A stretch of DNA of 64,000 nucleotides from Corythucha ciliata. Lineage: Eukaryota; Arthropoda; Insecta; Hemiptera; Tingidae. A program made the position numbers and the translations under genes. The notes under the pieces were generated by a model. The model saw only the letters and a program-made list of their open reading frames with translations, did no database searches and was not told the DNA's origin. Positions 1-11,400 of the stretch are shown one piece after another; within the stretch, counting starts at the first letter, position 1; every line of letters begins with the position of its first letter. The stretch is from positions 9,920,001 to 9,984,000 of the forward strand of contig CM075937.1 in NCBI GenBank assembly GCA_038030265.1. Direction: 5' to 3'.

Positions 1-239
1 TAGTGAGTGAAAGCCTTCCTGTTTCCTTCGCTTGCGAGGGAAAATGTGAAATTATTATCATTCTGCCTTACTTTCCTTCACTAGTGAGTAAAAAAATACT
101 TTTTTCACCTAGCTCTTCTTTTCAAGTAAAAATAAACTTCCCTGTTGAGGTACCTCTGGAAGGGGAATAGGGGTGAAACCTGTTCCGGTCTTTAGCCCGG
201 ACCGAACCGGACCGGCCCGGTCGTCTCGGTCCGGTAAGA
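1..239. other. Non-satellite left edge with GC-rich CCGG-type segment
   Basis: No gene is visible. Positions 191-236 hold a short GC-rich run in which ACCGG/CCGGT words recur in both orientations, so it can fold on itself; this looks like the end of an unidentified repeat. The 30-bp satellite starts directly after it. Confidence 0.4.
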
Positions 240-436
240 AAAAGTGCAAATTTACAAATAAAATGTGAATAAGAAGCCCTTATTTGCGGTTAAATACCAA
301 AAAAACAATATTTCGAGGCCAAATGGCCAATTCGAGGACAAATTGACTAAAATGAGCCGAATATACTAATTGGCGGCTAAAATTGCTAATTCACAATTAA
401 AATTACAACAAGTTGCCAATTCGTGGATGAAAATTG

Positions 437-482
<46 letters not shown>

Positions 483-1030
483 GCGGATCGGTGTGGATAA
501 AAAGAGGTAAAAGCGCTAATTCACAACTAATAATAATAATAAATCATCAATTCGCGGCTAAAATTAAAAAAAACGCGCGCTTTCGGCTAAATGTGAGAGT
601 ATACCCATTCCAGGATTCTGATGAAGGAAGCATCTTAGCTAAAATTAAAGAAAAAGCGCTAATTCACGGTGAAAATTGGGGAAAGTGCTAATAGTTCACT
701 GCTAAAATTGAGAAAATTTGGCAATTCGCGGCGAAAATCGAGAAAACGCCAATTCCTCGCTTCTGATGAATGCAACTTCTTGACTAAATCGCGGGTAAAT
801 GTGATAAAAGGCGTTAATAATGTGCTTCTGAAGGCAACTTCGTAGATAAAATGTTTTTAAAAAAGCGCTAATTTAGGGCTAAGTGAATAAAAAGTGACGA
901 ATTCACCGCTAAAATTAATAAAAACGCCAATTCGAGGGTAAAACCGGTGCTGGAAATCACTAATTCGTGGCTTAAATTGAGGAAAAGGCATAATCTGCGG
1001 ATAAAGTGCGGAAAAAGCGCTGATTTGATT
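240..1030 (-). repeat. 30-bp degenerate satellite, minus-oriented block
   Basis: Diverged copies of a roughly 30-bp unit appear as its reverse complement: GCTAATTCGCGG followed by CTAAAATTGAGAAAAA. Individual copies differ by many substitutions and small indels, but the words recur at about one-unit spacing. A module containing GAAGGCAACTTCG interrupts the units near 830, as in other blocks. No open frame here has coding character. Confidence 0.85.
437..481. repeat. Poly(A) run of 45 within satellite
   Basis: An uninterrupted run of about 45 A lies at the place where the satellite unit normally has GAGAAAAA. Satellite sequence continues in the same orientation on both sides, so this is more likely slippage expansion of the unit's own A-tract than a retrotransposon tail. 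Confidence 0.7.
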
Positions 1031-3655
1031 CCGCCCCAGGCTCCGATTTGTGTGTAATAGGTCCGTCACTGAGCAAAGTCGCTTTGAAACCGACAACTTC
1101 ACCCTCACCACCCCACCGCAACACTATGACTGACTATTCAAGCTGAGAACGGCAAATTTTGACCCCATAACCTGATTGGTTTGGCTATCAGGCGTGAGTT
1201 AAAGTCAAGATGAAATCAAGACTCGATAAATGACGGTAAAAAGTGGCTTTTTGACCGTGAAAATTTTGGATATATTTAAATTTCAAGTATGCCGTAAATT
1301 TCGCTCACGTAAACATTTTCCAAATTGGTTTTTATTTGTGGAATAATTGAAATTTTGCCTTAGAATCCGCCCCAAGCCGTCTAGCGTGCCGTTCAGCTCC
1401 CTAAAGTGTTAATTTAATGTTTTTTGCTATTTCGCGAAATAGCAAGTTTTGCGGCGTTTTGTCTAGTGGCCGCAGAACCCGGGGGATACCAGGGGGAGCA
1501 ACTTTGAAATGTTGTCTCTTTCACCTTCCTCTTCCACCTCTTTTTCCTCGACTCTCTTGGATTTTCAATCAACGAAAAGAGCCTTTTTGTCAAAATGAAA
1601 ACCGCGCAGTTATATAAAAGATCTCGACACCCCAATTTCCCATGAGACCAGCCCCCCCCCCCCACCTTACCAAATACCTCCACCCCTTCACAGTACACAC
1701 ACACACACCCCCAGTCGTATAATCCCTTCACTTTTCGGCTCTCGAGTTTCAAGCTTTTTTTTTGGTTTATGCGAATGAAATGAAACAATATTGCTGAGCA
1801 CAACCTTGGGAGGGAACAGTTGTGGAATAAAAGCGGATAAAAAAAAAAAAGAATCGTAATTTCCATAATCTTTATATAAGAAAGAAAAGTGTTTCCTCGT
1901 GACCACGATTTTTTACTGCTTCTAAGAGGTTTTTTCCTCTTTCATTGCCATATTTGAAGTACTCAAAAAACAATATTTCTTTTGCGTACGGTGCGTAGCG
2001 GCAAGAGCCGTGTCGACGGCTCGGGGATCCGTTATTTGAGGTTTAAAATGCAACTTTTTTGATTAAAAGCTTAAATTCTCTTCGGCTTTTCTTATACAGA
2101 GGCGAATGATAATGAGGTCGAACTCCCAGCGGCATTCAGTTAAATTTTCAAGGGGATTACTTTTAAACTACCTGTTTGCCTTTTATCCGCGTTAACAAAA
2201 GAGATGGGAATAGGTTCCATGTACGAAATAGTGCGGTTGTTGATGGTGAAGTGCGGTAAGGGGGGGGGACGTGTTTCAACCCCTCTCAAATCTTATAATA
2301 ACGTGTCAATAGAATAGAAATCTCTCAATAATAATATACCTGATCACCGTTATTGACTCTTATATGAGGCCTTTTCCCCTTCCCCTGTATACCAGGGGAT
2401 TGCTCCAAGGTTCCGCAAACAATCTGACAGCAACTAAGCACCCCCCCCCCCTTCCAGGTTCAACCTAACAATTCACCTTTCAGGCTGATTCTATTGCATT
2501 TATTCAACAAAGGGAAGAAAAGAAGAAGATACAGACCACACTCTCGCTTTTTGTGGTGAGAATGTTACAAAAAAAATTAAAGCAAGTTTAAAAGGGGAGA
2601 CACATAAGAAAGCAAGACAAATTATCTTTCAATTTTTGGCTTTTATTTGTTTGTTTTGTATGAAAAAAATAAAAAAAACGCATTGCGTTACTTTCGGATA
2701 GAAGCTTGAAAGTTAATCGGGGTCAAGATGAGTTCATCATTCGCAGGATGGGGGACGCATTTATAATGCAAGCGCGCCATAAATCGCGATGTTTTGTGTG
2801 ACAGCCCTTTTTAGTGTGACGCCAACTTTATTATTTATGCAGCGAGCGTAATACCTTTCGCCCCCCCCCCCCATTTCCCTTCCACATCCACATCCATCGA
2901 CCATCAACCAACACTCAACCATTCACCTTCCGGCCAATGTTTTTTTGGTGTGGGGGCTTTTTTGGAACGGCGCAACTATAATACTTTTCCCTTAATAAAA
3001 TATTGACAAGCGCACAAAAGAGAAGAGGTGTGTTACGTCAAAGAAAAAAAAAGACGCACACAGCAAGGAAAGTGATGATGTTGAAGAAGAAAAACATGGA
3101 TGAAAAGGGGTGAAGGGGGTATTTAAGAATTAACATCTGCCACTTGCCCTTCTAACAACTCACGCCCTTATTGTAATCCATCTCCTTTCTTTTTTCTCCT
3201 TCATCCTTCTTTGAAGAAGTCCTTGGATGCAGCTGCTTCATCCTTTTTCTGGCTAGTTTTTTACTTCTTATTCTTATTCTTATTCCACAACACATCACGC
3301 CATACCACTCACTGTTATTTTGAGCACGAAACGAGCGAGTAAACTTTTGGGCTGCCTTTTGCATTCCTAATTAGGATGATGTAAAATTAATTCAACGGTC
3401 GATCATTTTCACGGTAGAGTTTTGCCTATCCGTTTAAACGAACTTCTAATTCAACATTCGATAAAGACGGAATCTCACGCCGACGCTGCACTCCTCCACT
3501 ACCCCCCATTCCACCATAAAGCCAGTGACGGAACAACAACGCCCGGGGCGGAATCTCTCTAGGAGGCCCTTTAGTCTCTTATTAAACTGGGAATATAATA
3601 CTTTTTTGTAGCGTTGAAGTACATTTTTTTTCAATCATGAAAATGCCTCCGAAAA
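1031..3655. other. Low-complexity stretch with no recognisable gene
   Basis: Frames are short and unconvincing. The stretch holds a (CA)n run near 1694-1708, poly-C runs near 1651, 2441 and 2861, poly-G near 2260, and purine- or pyrimidine-rich tracts. A GC-rich segment near 1988-2032 may be an old repeat end. A TATATAAAAG word occurs near 1610, but nothing supports promoter function. Confidence 0.5.
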
Positions 3656-4305
3656 CCGCGTACCTGTATGTGTTTTCTCAATTTCAGCTGTGAATTAGCG
3701 TTTTTCTCTCAATTTTAGCAGTGAATTAGCGCATTTTCTCAATTTTAGCTGCGAATCGGCTCTTATTATAAACTGCTAGCCGTGCAGTTGTCTCAAGAAT
3801 CCAAAAATTAAGAAGCGTTTGAGTGCTCTGTCCAAATTTTATCCGCAAATTAGCGTTTTTCTCTATTTTAAATGCCAATTCGCGTTTTTTTCTAAATTTG
3901 GCCCGTGAATTAGCGCTTTTCCATAGTTTTAGCCGCTTGATCTAGCGTTTTTTCTCAATTTGATGCCTGAAGTTGTCTCAAGAATCCGGGAGTTGGTGTT
4001 TTTTTAAATTTTAGCAGTGAACTAGCGTTTTTCACCATTTCAAACGCCATATTCGTGTTTTTCACTATTTTACCCGTGAATTCACGTTTTTCTATATTTT
4101 ACCCGCGAGTTAGAGCTTTTTCACAGTTTTAGCCGCTTGAAACGGCGTTTTTTCTCAATTTTATTTCTGAAGTTTCCCAAGAATGTTCGAGTTGGCCGTG
4201 AATGAGATCATTTCTTAATTTTAGCTGCGAATTACAGCGCTTTTTTCACGATATTATCCATAAAATCGCAATGTTTCAAACCTTAGCTGCGTGAATTAGC
4301 ATTAT
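3656..4305 (+). repeat. 30-bp degenerate satellite, plus-oriented block
   Basis: Recurring words are GAATTAGCG, then a T-run with CTC, then AATTTTAGC, at about 30-bp steps. Spacers containing GTTGTCTCAAGAATCC recur near 3788 and 3970. The Gypsy fragment interrupts the block; it resumes at about 5880 in the same orientation. Confidence 0.85.
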
Positions 4306-5866
4306 TCGCTGAGCAAGAGAGTTTGCTGTGCCTTGATATTCTTGTTGCTGGTATTGAGGATTCGCTGATACAAGAAAAACTACTTCCACTAGGTGACGAC
4401 CTCACTCTCGAAAAAGCTGTTGATGTCTGTCGATCCATTGAGACAAGCCGTGAGCAACTCCAGGTCATGAAAGGCTCAAAAATAGTCAAAAAGCGTGAGC
4501 ATAGCGCTGAGGTATGCCACGTTAACTCAAGTCAGCCGGCGGAAGGGAAGCGTCCCCTTCAACTCGCTTCACAGTGTTTTCAATGTGGGTACAATCACGG
4601 TCATTCAAGGCCTTGCCCGGCTCTTAACAAGACATGCGCAAAATACCAAAAATGTAACCACTTCACAGCAGTCTGTCGAGACATAGAAGTATCTCGACGT
4701 GACGTCGGTCCGCGGATGCCTCGAAAAGTGAAACAACATGCCAGTGTTCGTCAAACCAATGAAGAGCGAGCCTTCAGAGGTGGAGGATGCAGTGGATTGC
4801 CTACCGTAATCCATTGCGGTAATATGAGTCAGTAGTCGGCCAATCTACTCTTGACAGCAGGTCATGGTGGGAAACTGTTTCTTTAGCAGGGCGTACAGTT
4901 TATTTCAAGTTGGATTCTGCAGCCCATGTCAACACTCTGCCAGCTAGCGTTCTTCAGTCCTTAATAAAGGACTAATTTCGTCGTTAATTCACGTTCGTCA
5001 CTCCGAGCTTATGGAGACTTTGTGATCCCTCATCTTCGCCAGATCGCATCACCCTGAGTTGTCAAGAATCAACGAGTGACCCTCACATTTGAAATCGTCG
5101 ACATTCTTCGAGCTGCTCCTCTTTTGAGGCTGGAGACGTGCCAAAAACTTCGTCTTATCGAGAGAGTGGAATCTACGCTCGCTCTTCCCCCTCCTCATCA
5201 AAGTCAATCACCAGTCGCGTCCAAGAGTGATTTCGTCGAAGAATTCGCAGACGTTTTTTCTGGACTTGGGGAATTTTCGTGTAAGCCCAGTAAAATTCTG
5301 TAAAAATGCATGCCATAGAATACCCAGAAGCTTGTACGACCATGTCAAATCTAGTCTTGATGAACTTGACAAATTGGGGTTATTTACAGGGTTGCAAAAC
5401 CAACGTTTAGATCAGTAACTTGGCTGTCGTAGAGAAGGCGAATGGTCAGTTGCGTTTATGTCTGGACCCCAAGCATCTCAACAGAGCGATTCAAAGAGCA
5501 TTACACCCAACTCCTGTTCCCGAGATTCTCGTTTCAAAAATACCTCTCAAATGGATTCCTCCAAATTCCCCCTGATGAGACTAGTGCCGATCTTTGCTGT
5601 TTTGTCACTCCGTTCGGCCGCTATAAATTTAATGGACTTCCGTTTGGACTGAGCTGTGCGCCAGAAATGTTCCAAAGAAAAACAAATGAAATTTTTAGTG
5701 ATATCCCCGGGTGCTTTATTTTGATAACATCATCATGTTCGCCAAATCAGTGAACGAGTTAGAATCAAGTGTACGCCAAGTAATTTCTAGAGCTCGGGAA
5801 TGCAGCGTGAAATTAAACTTGTCCAAGTTTCAGTATCAAGTGCCAAAGGTAACCTATGAGAGGGCA
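4306..5866 (+). pseudogene. Ty3/Gypsy retrotransposon remnant (gag zinc knuckle, protease, RT)
   Basis: A decayed, doubly truncated copy of an LTR-retrotransposon polyprotein. The readable frame from about 4308 ends near 4835 and holds the end of gag, with one zinc knuckle (CFQC...H...C) and a second lacking its second Cys (CAKY in place of CxxC). Around 4895-4960 is a protease-like stretch, FKLDSAAHVNTLP, with the active-site D-S/T-G altered to D-S-A. RT follows in several frames: VKSSLDELDKLGLF, LCLDPKHLNRAI, then TPFGRYKFNGLPFGLSCAPE near 5605-5670. After another frameshift the catalytic YxDD box reads YFDN (about 5723-5734). Similarity ends near 5866. No LTR, RNase H or integrase was seen. 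Many stops and frameshifts, the altered protease and the lost RT aspartate show it is dead. The Gypsy assignment rests on the gag knuckles plus the RT signature; the exact lineage is unknown. Confidence 0.85.
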
Positions 5867-5879
5867 ACCTAGAATCTGA

Positions 5880-7579
5880 GCTTTTTTTTTTTTATTGTCA
5901 CGCATCAGGACTTTTTCTCAATTTTTGCCACCAATTAAAGCTTTTATAATTGTAACCGCGAATAATTTCTCAACTTTAGCAGCGTATTAACCGCTTCTAC
6001 TCTATTTTAGCCGTGTAATAGCAGATTGTTTCATTGTTAATCCCAGAATCTACCAAATTTTAAGCTGCAGATAATGAGTGCCTTTTGACAGCTTTAGCCA
6101 CGAATTATGCCTTTTCTCTATTTAGCTGGAAGTTAGCGCTTTATCATAATTTTAGCCAAGAATTAGAAGTTTTTGACCCTTTTAGTCACGATGTCCCTAC
6201 CACTTTTACCTACTCATTTTTAGCCCTGGGGAATCCAGTGGCTTTTCTCAAATTAGAATTCTCTTATTTTCTACATTTCAGGCGCGAATTCAGCACTTGT
6301 ATTCAATTTTATAGTCGCGATGAGCCGGCCGAGCAGTTTGCATCGCTGCTTTTTCTCAATATTGTAGCCACGAAATATCGTTTTTTTCTCTCTGACCACG
6401 ATTTTCCACTTTTCCTAGTTTTTAGCTACGAATTAGTGATTTTCATCGCTTTTTACTAGGAATTAGAGCTCTTCCACTATTTTAGCTGTGAGTATAAGCG
6501 CTTTTTTCAAACTTTTTTTACCGCGTACCTGCCCCAAGATTAGCACACTTGCGCGCCTTCTAAATTTTAGCCTCGTATTAAGGGACCCCCCCCCCCCACA
6601 AATCCTGGAATTTTAGCAGCGAAGTTGCCTTCAGATACCTCGCCGTGCTGGTTGTTTCAAGAATTTTAGCGGCAAATGCGAGCACTTTTTCTCAATATTA
6701 GCCGCGAATTAACGTTTTTAAAACGCTAGTTAACAGCTAAAATTAACAAAAATCACTATTTCGTAGCTTAAATAGAGAAAAATCTTTAATTCACGACTAT
6801 AAAATTGAGAACTAGCAGCCATGAACCGTTCAACAAGCTTAAATTTCATTCAATAGCAAAAGTTCACGAAGTTGCCTCGAGAAACCATGAACTAGCGTTT
6901 TTTTTTCAATATCGCTGTTTTTTCTCAATTTAATATACACGAATTAGCCATTTTTCTCAAATTTAGCCACGAACTAGTGATTTTTGTCAATTTTAGCTGT
7001 TTATTAGCGTTTTCTACACTTTATCCGCGAATTACCACTTTTCCTTCACGTATCCTTTAATTAGCAATTTTCTTAATTTAGCCATGAATTAGCGTTTTTC
7101 TCTGTTTTAGCCGCCGATTAGCACTTTCCTTCAATTTTATCCGTGAACCAACTTTTCCCCGCATTTTAGCGGGGAATCTTTAATTTCAGCCGCGAATTAG
7201 CGTTTTTCCACATTTTAGCCGCAAAGCCACGAATTAGCGCATTTTATCAATTCTCGCAGCGAATAAGTTGCCTTCAGATACCCTGCCGTGCCGGTTGCCT
7301 TAATAATTTTTGTATTTTCCTTAATTTTAGCGGCAAATGAGCTTTTTTTTCCTCAGTATTAGACGAGAATCAACGCTTTAAAACCGAAAATTTTAGTTAG
7401 CAGCGAACTTTCACGAAGTGTCCCCGAGAAACTATGAATTAGCGTTTCTTTTGTTTTTCAATGTGCTGAGCGATTTATCGCGACTTTTTCTCAATTTTAT
7501 AGCCACGAACTAGCGATTTTTCTCAATTGTAGCTATCACGAATTAGTGATTTTCGTCCATTTTTTCCGATAATTAGCGT
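5880..7579 (+). repeat. 30-bp degenerate satellite, mainly plus, with internal duplication
   Basis: Same family as at 3656. A short stretch at about 6715-6860 is inverted (CTAAAATTAACAAAAAT words). Two stretches beginning with GTTGCCTTCAGATACC (about 6622 and 7266) continue with matching downstream sequence, CGGCAAATG and a tract resembling TTAGCAGCGAAC, so a segment of several units was copied about 640 bp apart. The block ends at the putative hAT-like insertion. Confidence 0.8.
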
Positions 7580-7799
7580 CAGGGGCGGACACACAGATTT
7601 GACCGGCCCGGGGCACTGGGAAAGTATCGGCCCAATATACATAATTATATGTATACAGGTTGATTCATGAGGAATGTGACACACTTGCACTGGTGATAGT
7701 GCGTACCTGGACGCACAAAAACGTTGTGTAGACGCATAACCGAAAATGCTTTGGTTACGAGCTATGAGCATTTTCCTACTTTTTTCTAGTTTCATTAGT

Positions 7800-10030
7800 T
7801 TTTACGGTATTTTCTGTGAATTAGCGAATTTTCTCAATTTAACCCCAAATTAGCCATTTATTCTGATTATAAGCACACATTAGCGTTTTTCCTTATTTTA
7901 GCCGCTAAAATGATCGATTTTTATACATTTCAGCCACGAATTAGAGTTTTCCCAATATTCGTCGCGAACTACGTAAAGCTCTTACTGAATTTGGCTGCAT
8001 GTGAATTATCGATTTTTTCACTTTCTGGCACAAAGCTGCGAATTTGACGTTTTGTCCATTTAAATCGCAAATTATCGTTTTTCCTCACTTCAGCGCTTCT
8101 CAATTTTATCGGTGAATTAGCCACGGATTAGCTATTTTTCTCCATTTTGGTGGTGAATTAACGTTTTACTTCATGTTTTTCTGAGTTTTTGCGGTGATTT
8201 CGTATTTTTCTTGATTTTAACCGCTAATGAGCCATTTTTTTCACTTTCAACTTCAGGAAACTTGAGCCGCCAACTGGCGCTTTTTCTCACTTCTGCCCGA
8301 GAATGAGTAGCGTATCGAGATAGGGGCGAGGAGCCGGATCGCCCCAGGCACCCTATGCGGGCCATAAAAATGTGGATATTAAGGAGCTATGTTCATGTTT
8401 GTAGGTACGTGAAAACGAGTTTTTGGCATGCAGTTGGACAGCGATAATGGCTCCTTTCGACGATTCTCAATCCATCCGACCCAAGATGGAGTGCTTGCAG
8501 GTGATCAGCAAAGAGTGTAGCTCAATAAACGATTTAGCACACAAAAGCGCTTTCTGAAGGCTCAAATTGAGAGAAAAGGGGGCCTTCTAGGGGTAACTTC
8601 GCGGCTAAAATAGAGAGAATACGCTGCTCCCCAGTTTTTTTTTGTTTTGGTCCGTAAGCGGATAAAGACAAGAAGGTGTGCTATGCTATTCTTGCAGTTA
8701 AGTATACCACCGCTGCAAAAAGTTGGGAAAAATCGCTAGTATTCGTGGCCAAAACTGTTCAAAAGCCTTCATTCGCGGTATCTCGATAAAACATCCAGTC
8801 CGAAATTGAGAAAAAATCGCTGATTCGCGGTGTATAGTTGCCACTTTATGCCTAAAATGAAGAAAAAACACTAATTTGCTGTTGGTAGAATCGAGGCGTG
8901 GCCCAGGGGGCCTATTCTCTAACAAAAAAGCAATATGTTTTTCATAGCTATGTGTCTATATCATTCATTTGTTTGAAGAAAATGAATAAAATAGACACAT
9001 TGCTATGAAAAAGATATTGCTTTTTTGTTCGAGAATAAGGCCCTAGTTTTTGCTTTTCTGCAAGCACTAAAAGGCAAGAAAACCCGCTAAGGCTATACAA
9101 TGGAAAAAAACACGCTAATCCGAGGCTAAAATTAAGACAAATGACAAATTCGCAACTGAAATTGCAAAAAAATCGCCCATTCGCGGATAAAAAAGTGAAA
9201 AACTACTAATTCACAGCTAATTTTCGAAAAATGCTAATTCACGACCGAAATTGAGAAGAATCGCTAATTAGCTGCTAAAATTGGGACATACACTAATCCA
9301 CGACAACAATTGAGAAAAATAGCTAATTCTCTAATGAAATTGACCAAAAAGCGCTACTTAGCGGCTATATTTGGAACAATCCTATTTCGCCGACTTGATT
9401 GAAAAGAATACTAGGATAGATAATTAATTTGCAACTAAAATTGTAAAAAATCCGATAATTTGTGGATAAAGTATAGAAAAAAGGTTCATTCGCGGATTCA
9501 AATGAAAAAAATCGGCTAATTCACGGCTATATTAGAGAAAAATGCCAATTCACGACTAAAATTTAGTAATAACGCCGACTCGGGGCTAAAATTCAGCAAA
9601 AGGCAATAATCTGTTGCTTCTGAGAGCAACTTCGGGCCTACAGCTGAAAAAAAGCGCTTGTCCATAGCTAAGAGTTGGAAAAAAAAAAATGTAAATGCGG
9701 GGCAAAAACAGTTCGTACACTGCTAATTTGCGGCCAATATTGAGAAAAATCACTGATTAATTAGCGCGGCTGAAATTAACGAAAAACGCTGTACTTGCAG
9801 CTCAAAGTGCTAATTCACTGCTGAAAAGGTAAAAAATTGCTAATTTGCTGCAAAAATCGAGGAAACATTCAATTCATGGCAAAAATTGAGAAAAATCGCT
9901 AACATGGGATAAAAACGCTACTTCGCAGCTAACATTGAGGAAAATCACCTATTCGCGGACAAAGTGTAGAGGAAAAGCTCTGTAATTCACGGCTTAAATT
10001 GAAAAAAAAAAAAACTTCAATTTTCGGCTA
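7800..10030. repeat. 30-bp satellite blocks inside the composite element
   Basis: Plus-oriented units run about 7800-8300, then minus-oriented units about 8530-8900 and 9060-10030. Between 8330 and 8530 is non-satellite sequence (GTTGGACAGCGATAATGG, ATCAGCAAAGAGTGT) that also appears, diverged, near 57350-57380. The orientation switch inside one interval suggests rearrangement or capture of a junction. Confidence 0.75.
8908..9043. mobile_element. Fold-back / palindromic MITE-like element
   Basis: Two arms of about 62 bp, 8908-8970 and 8981-9043, are near-perfect reverse complements with a loop of roughly 10 bases. The arms share words such as AACAAAAAAGCAATAT and TTTTTCATAGC, with only a few mismatches. 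It would form a strong hairpin in either strand. No coding capacity. No clear target duplication was assigned. Confidence 0.8.
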
Positions 10031-10808
10031 TTTTATAGTTTTTATATATTCATAAATCAAAAGCGCTTCTTAGGTCATTTTTTCTCGTCCACCTTCCTTC
10101 CCCCCCTCCTCACTTTGCTAGACCCCTAAGGACACGGCGCCCCTCGTTGGTTGCCCGGCTTGCCCCCCCCCCCTTAAAGCCGGCACTGGTTGATCTCAAC
10201 CAAGTCGAAGAGAAAAAACTACACGCGAAGATCACAATCTGCTTTGCTGAGCTGAATATAACGAGGTAGAATGCCTAAGTCCCCGATCAAGTCCTAACGC
10301 CCAGTTCCCTGAAGATTGCAAATCGGTGTCGGTGCAGATATGAGACAGCAAAGTAGGGGACAAATGTATGCAGCATGAGGACTCATGAGTCACAAACTGC
10401 TGCGGCAGGCCTTTGGAGTACGTGTATTCTGGGTGTTCTTAATGAGTGCATTTTGAACCAACTGCTAAGCTATACGCTATAAAACAGCATTGTGTCTTGA
10501 GCCATGAGTTGAAGGGTGTCCCTTTTTTTAAAAAAAAAAAACCCTACTTGATAGGTTTTCTCATTTGTCTCATTGTACCTTGTACCTATGCTATAATAGG
10601 CCAGTGGCGGGATTCTATAGGCTTACCTTAAGGGCCATTACCGAGAAAAATTAATCTGTAGTTACCAGTTTTCTCAGGAGGACTGGGATCCGTCAAAGAG
10701 TTGGGTGAGGGGGAGGCATCGGCCCTCCGACCGCACTGGCCCTCCGGGCCTCCGGCCCTTCGGGTTCAGCCCGATCGCCCATCCCCTGTATCCGCCCCTG
10801 ATTAGCGT

Positions 10809-11010
10809 TTTTCTACACTTTATCGGCGAATTATCGATTTTGCCACGAATTAGAATGTGTCTCTGTTTTAGCCGCCGATTAGCACTTATCTTCAATTTTA
10901 GCGGCGAATTGACGTTTTTTCGATTCTAGCCATGAATTGGTGACCTTTTATTTAGTGATTTTTCTCAATTTCAGCTGCGAATTGACGTTTTTCTCAATAT
11001 CAACTCTCGT
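10809..11010 (+). repeat. 30-bp satellite, plus, right flank of composite element
   Basis: Units with CACTTTATCGGCGAATTATCG and TTTTAGCCGCCGATTAGC follow directly on the right ATTAGCGT copy. They continue the register of the satellite before 7580. Confidence 0.8.
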
Positions 11011-11109
11011 CATACACTCTTTAGATAGCTGCGGGGGTCGGTGATGCGGTGTAGCCCTGACTTGGTGCGGGCGAGTCGGTCCTTTTTTAAGAGTTCCGCC
11101 TACACCTTA

Positions 11110-11400
11110 TTGAAACCATTTCGGCGCCGCTGTGTTCGCGGATATTATGAACCGAAACGTTCAATTTCGTGGATTTTGCCTCCAAAATGTTGAAATACAG
11201 CCTCGTCAGCCTATTGACATTGTCCGTCCGGATTATTCAAAAATAACTAATTCCGCTGGATTGACAAAAAAAAAAATCGTTTTCGTAGACTTTTCCCTGT
11301 CAATCCCAGGATTTTGTGGAACCGCAGCTTTCAGAAACCAATTTTGAGGGTTTTGGCTCCTTCAAAAACGAAATTTTGTGCCCTAGGAGAGGCTATAGAA
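11110..11400 (+). repeat. Second degenerate repeat family (TTCAATTTCGTGGATTT type)
   Basis: Loosely periodic units with TTCAATTTCGTGGATTTTGC, GAAACCAATTTTGAGGG and AAAACGAAATTTTGTG words. The same style recurs at 18585-18660 and 25215-25570. Period is about 30-40 bp and divergence is high, so this is a family-level call only. Confidence 0.5.

Larger units (their letters stand above)
7580..10800. mobile_element. Possible hAT-like composite element with 8-bp target duplication
   Basis: The left end begins CAGGGGCGGACAC and the right end is the inverse, GTATCCGCCCCTG, giving terminal inverted repeats of about 13 bp with one mismatch. Immediately outside both ends is ATTAGCGT (7572-7579 and 10801-10808), an 8-bp direct repeat, the size made by hAT transposases. 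Removing the interval plus one ATTAGCGT leaves the outer satellite in register. Inside are unique left sequence (7580-7795), captured satellite in both orientations, a fold-back element and a C-rich segment (10100-10185). No transposase was found. Because ATTAGCGT is itself a satellite word, a chance match between two separate elements remains possible. Confidence 0.5.

Noticed and set aside
437..481. Poly(A) as a retrotransposon tail
   Set aside because: Both sides are the same satellite in one orientation, and the unit has an A-tract at that position.
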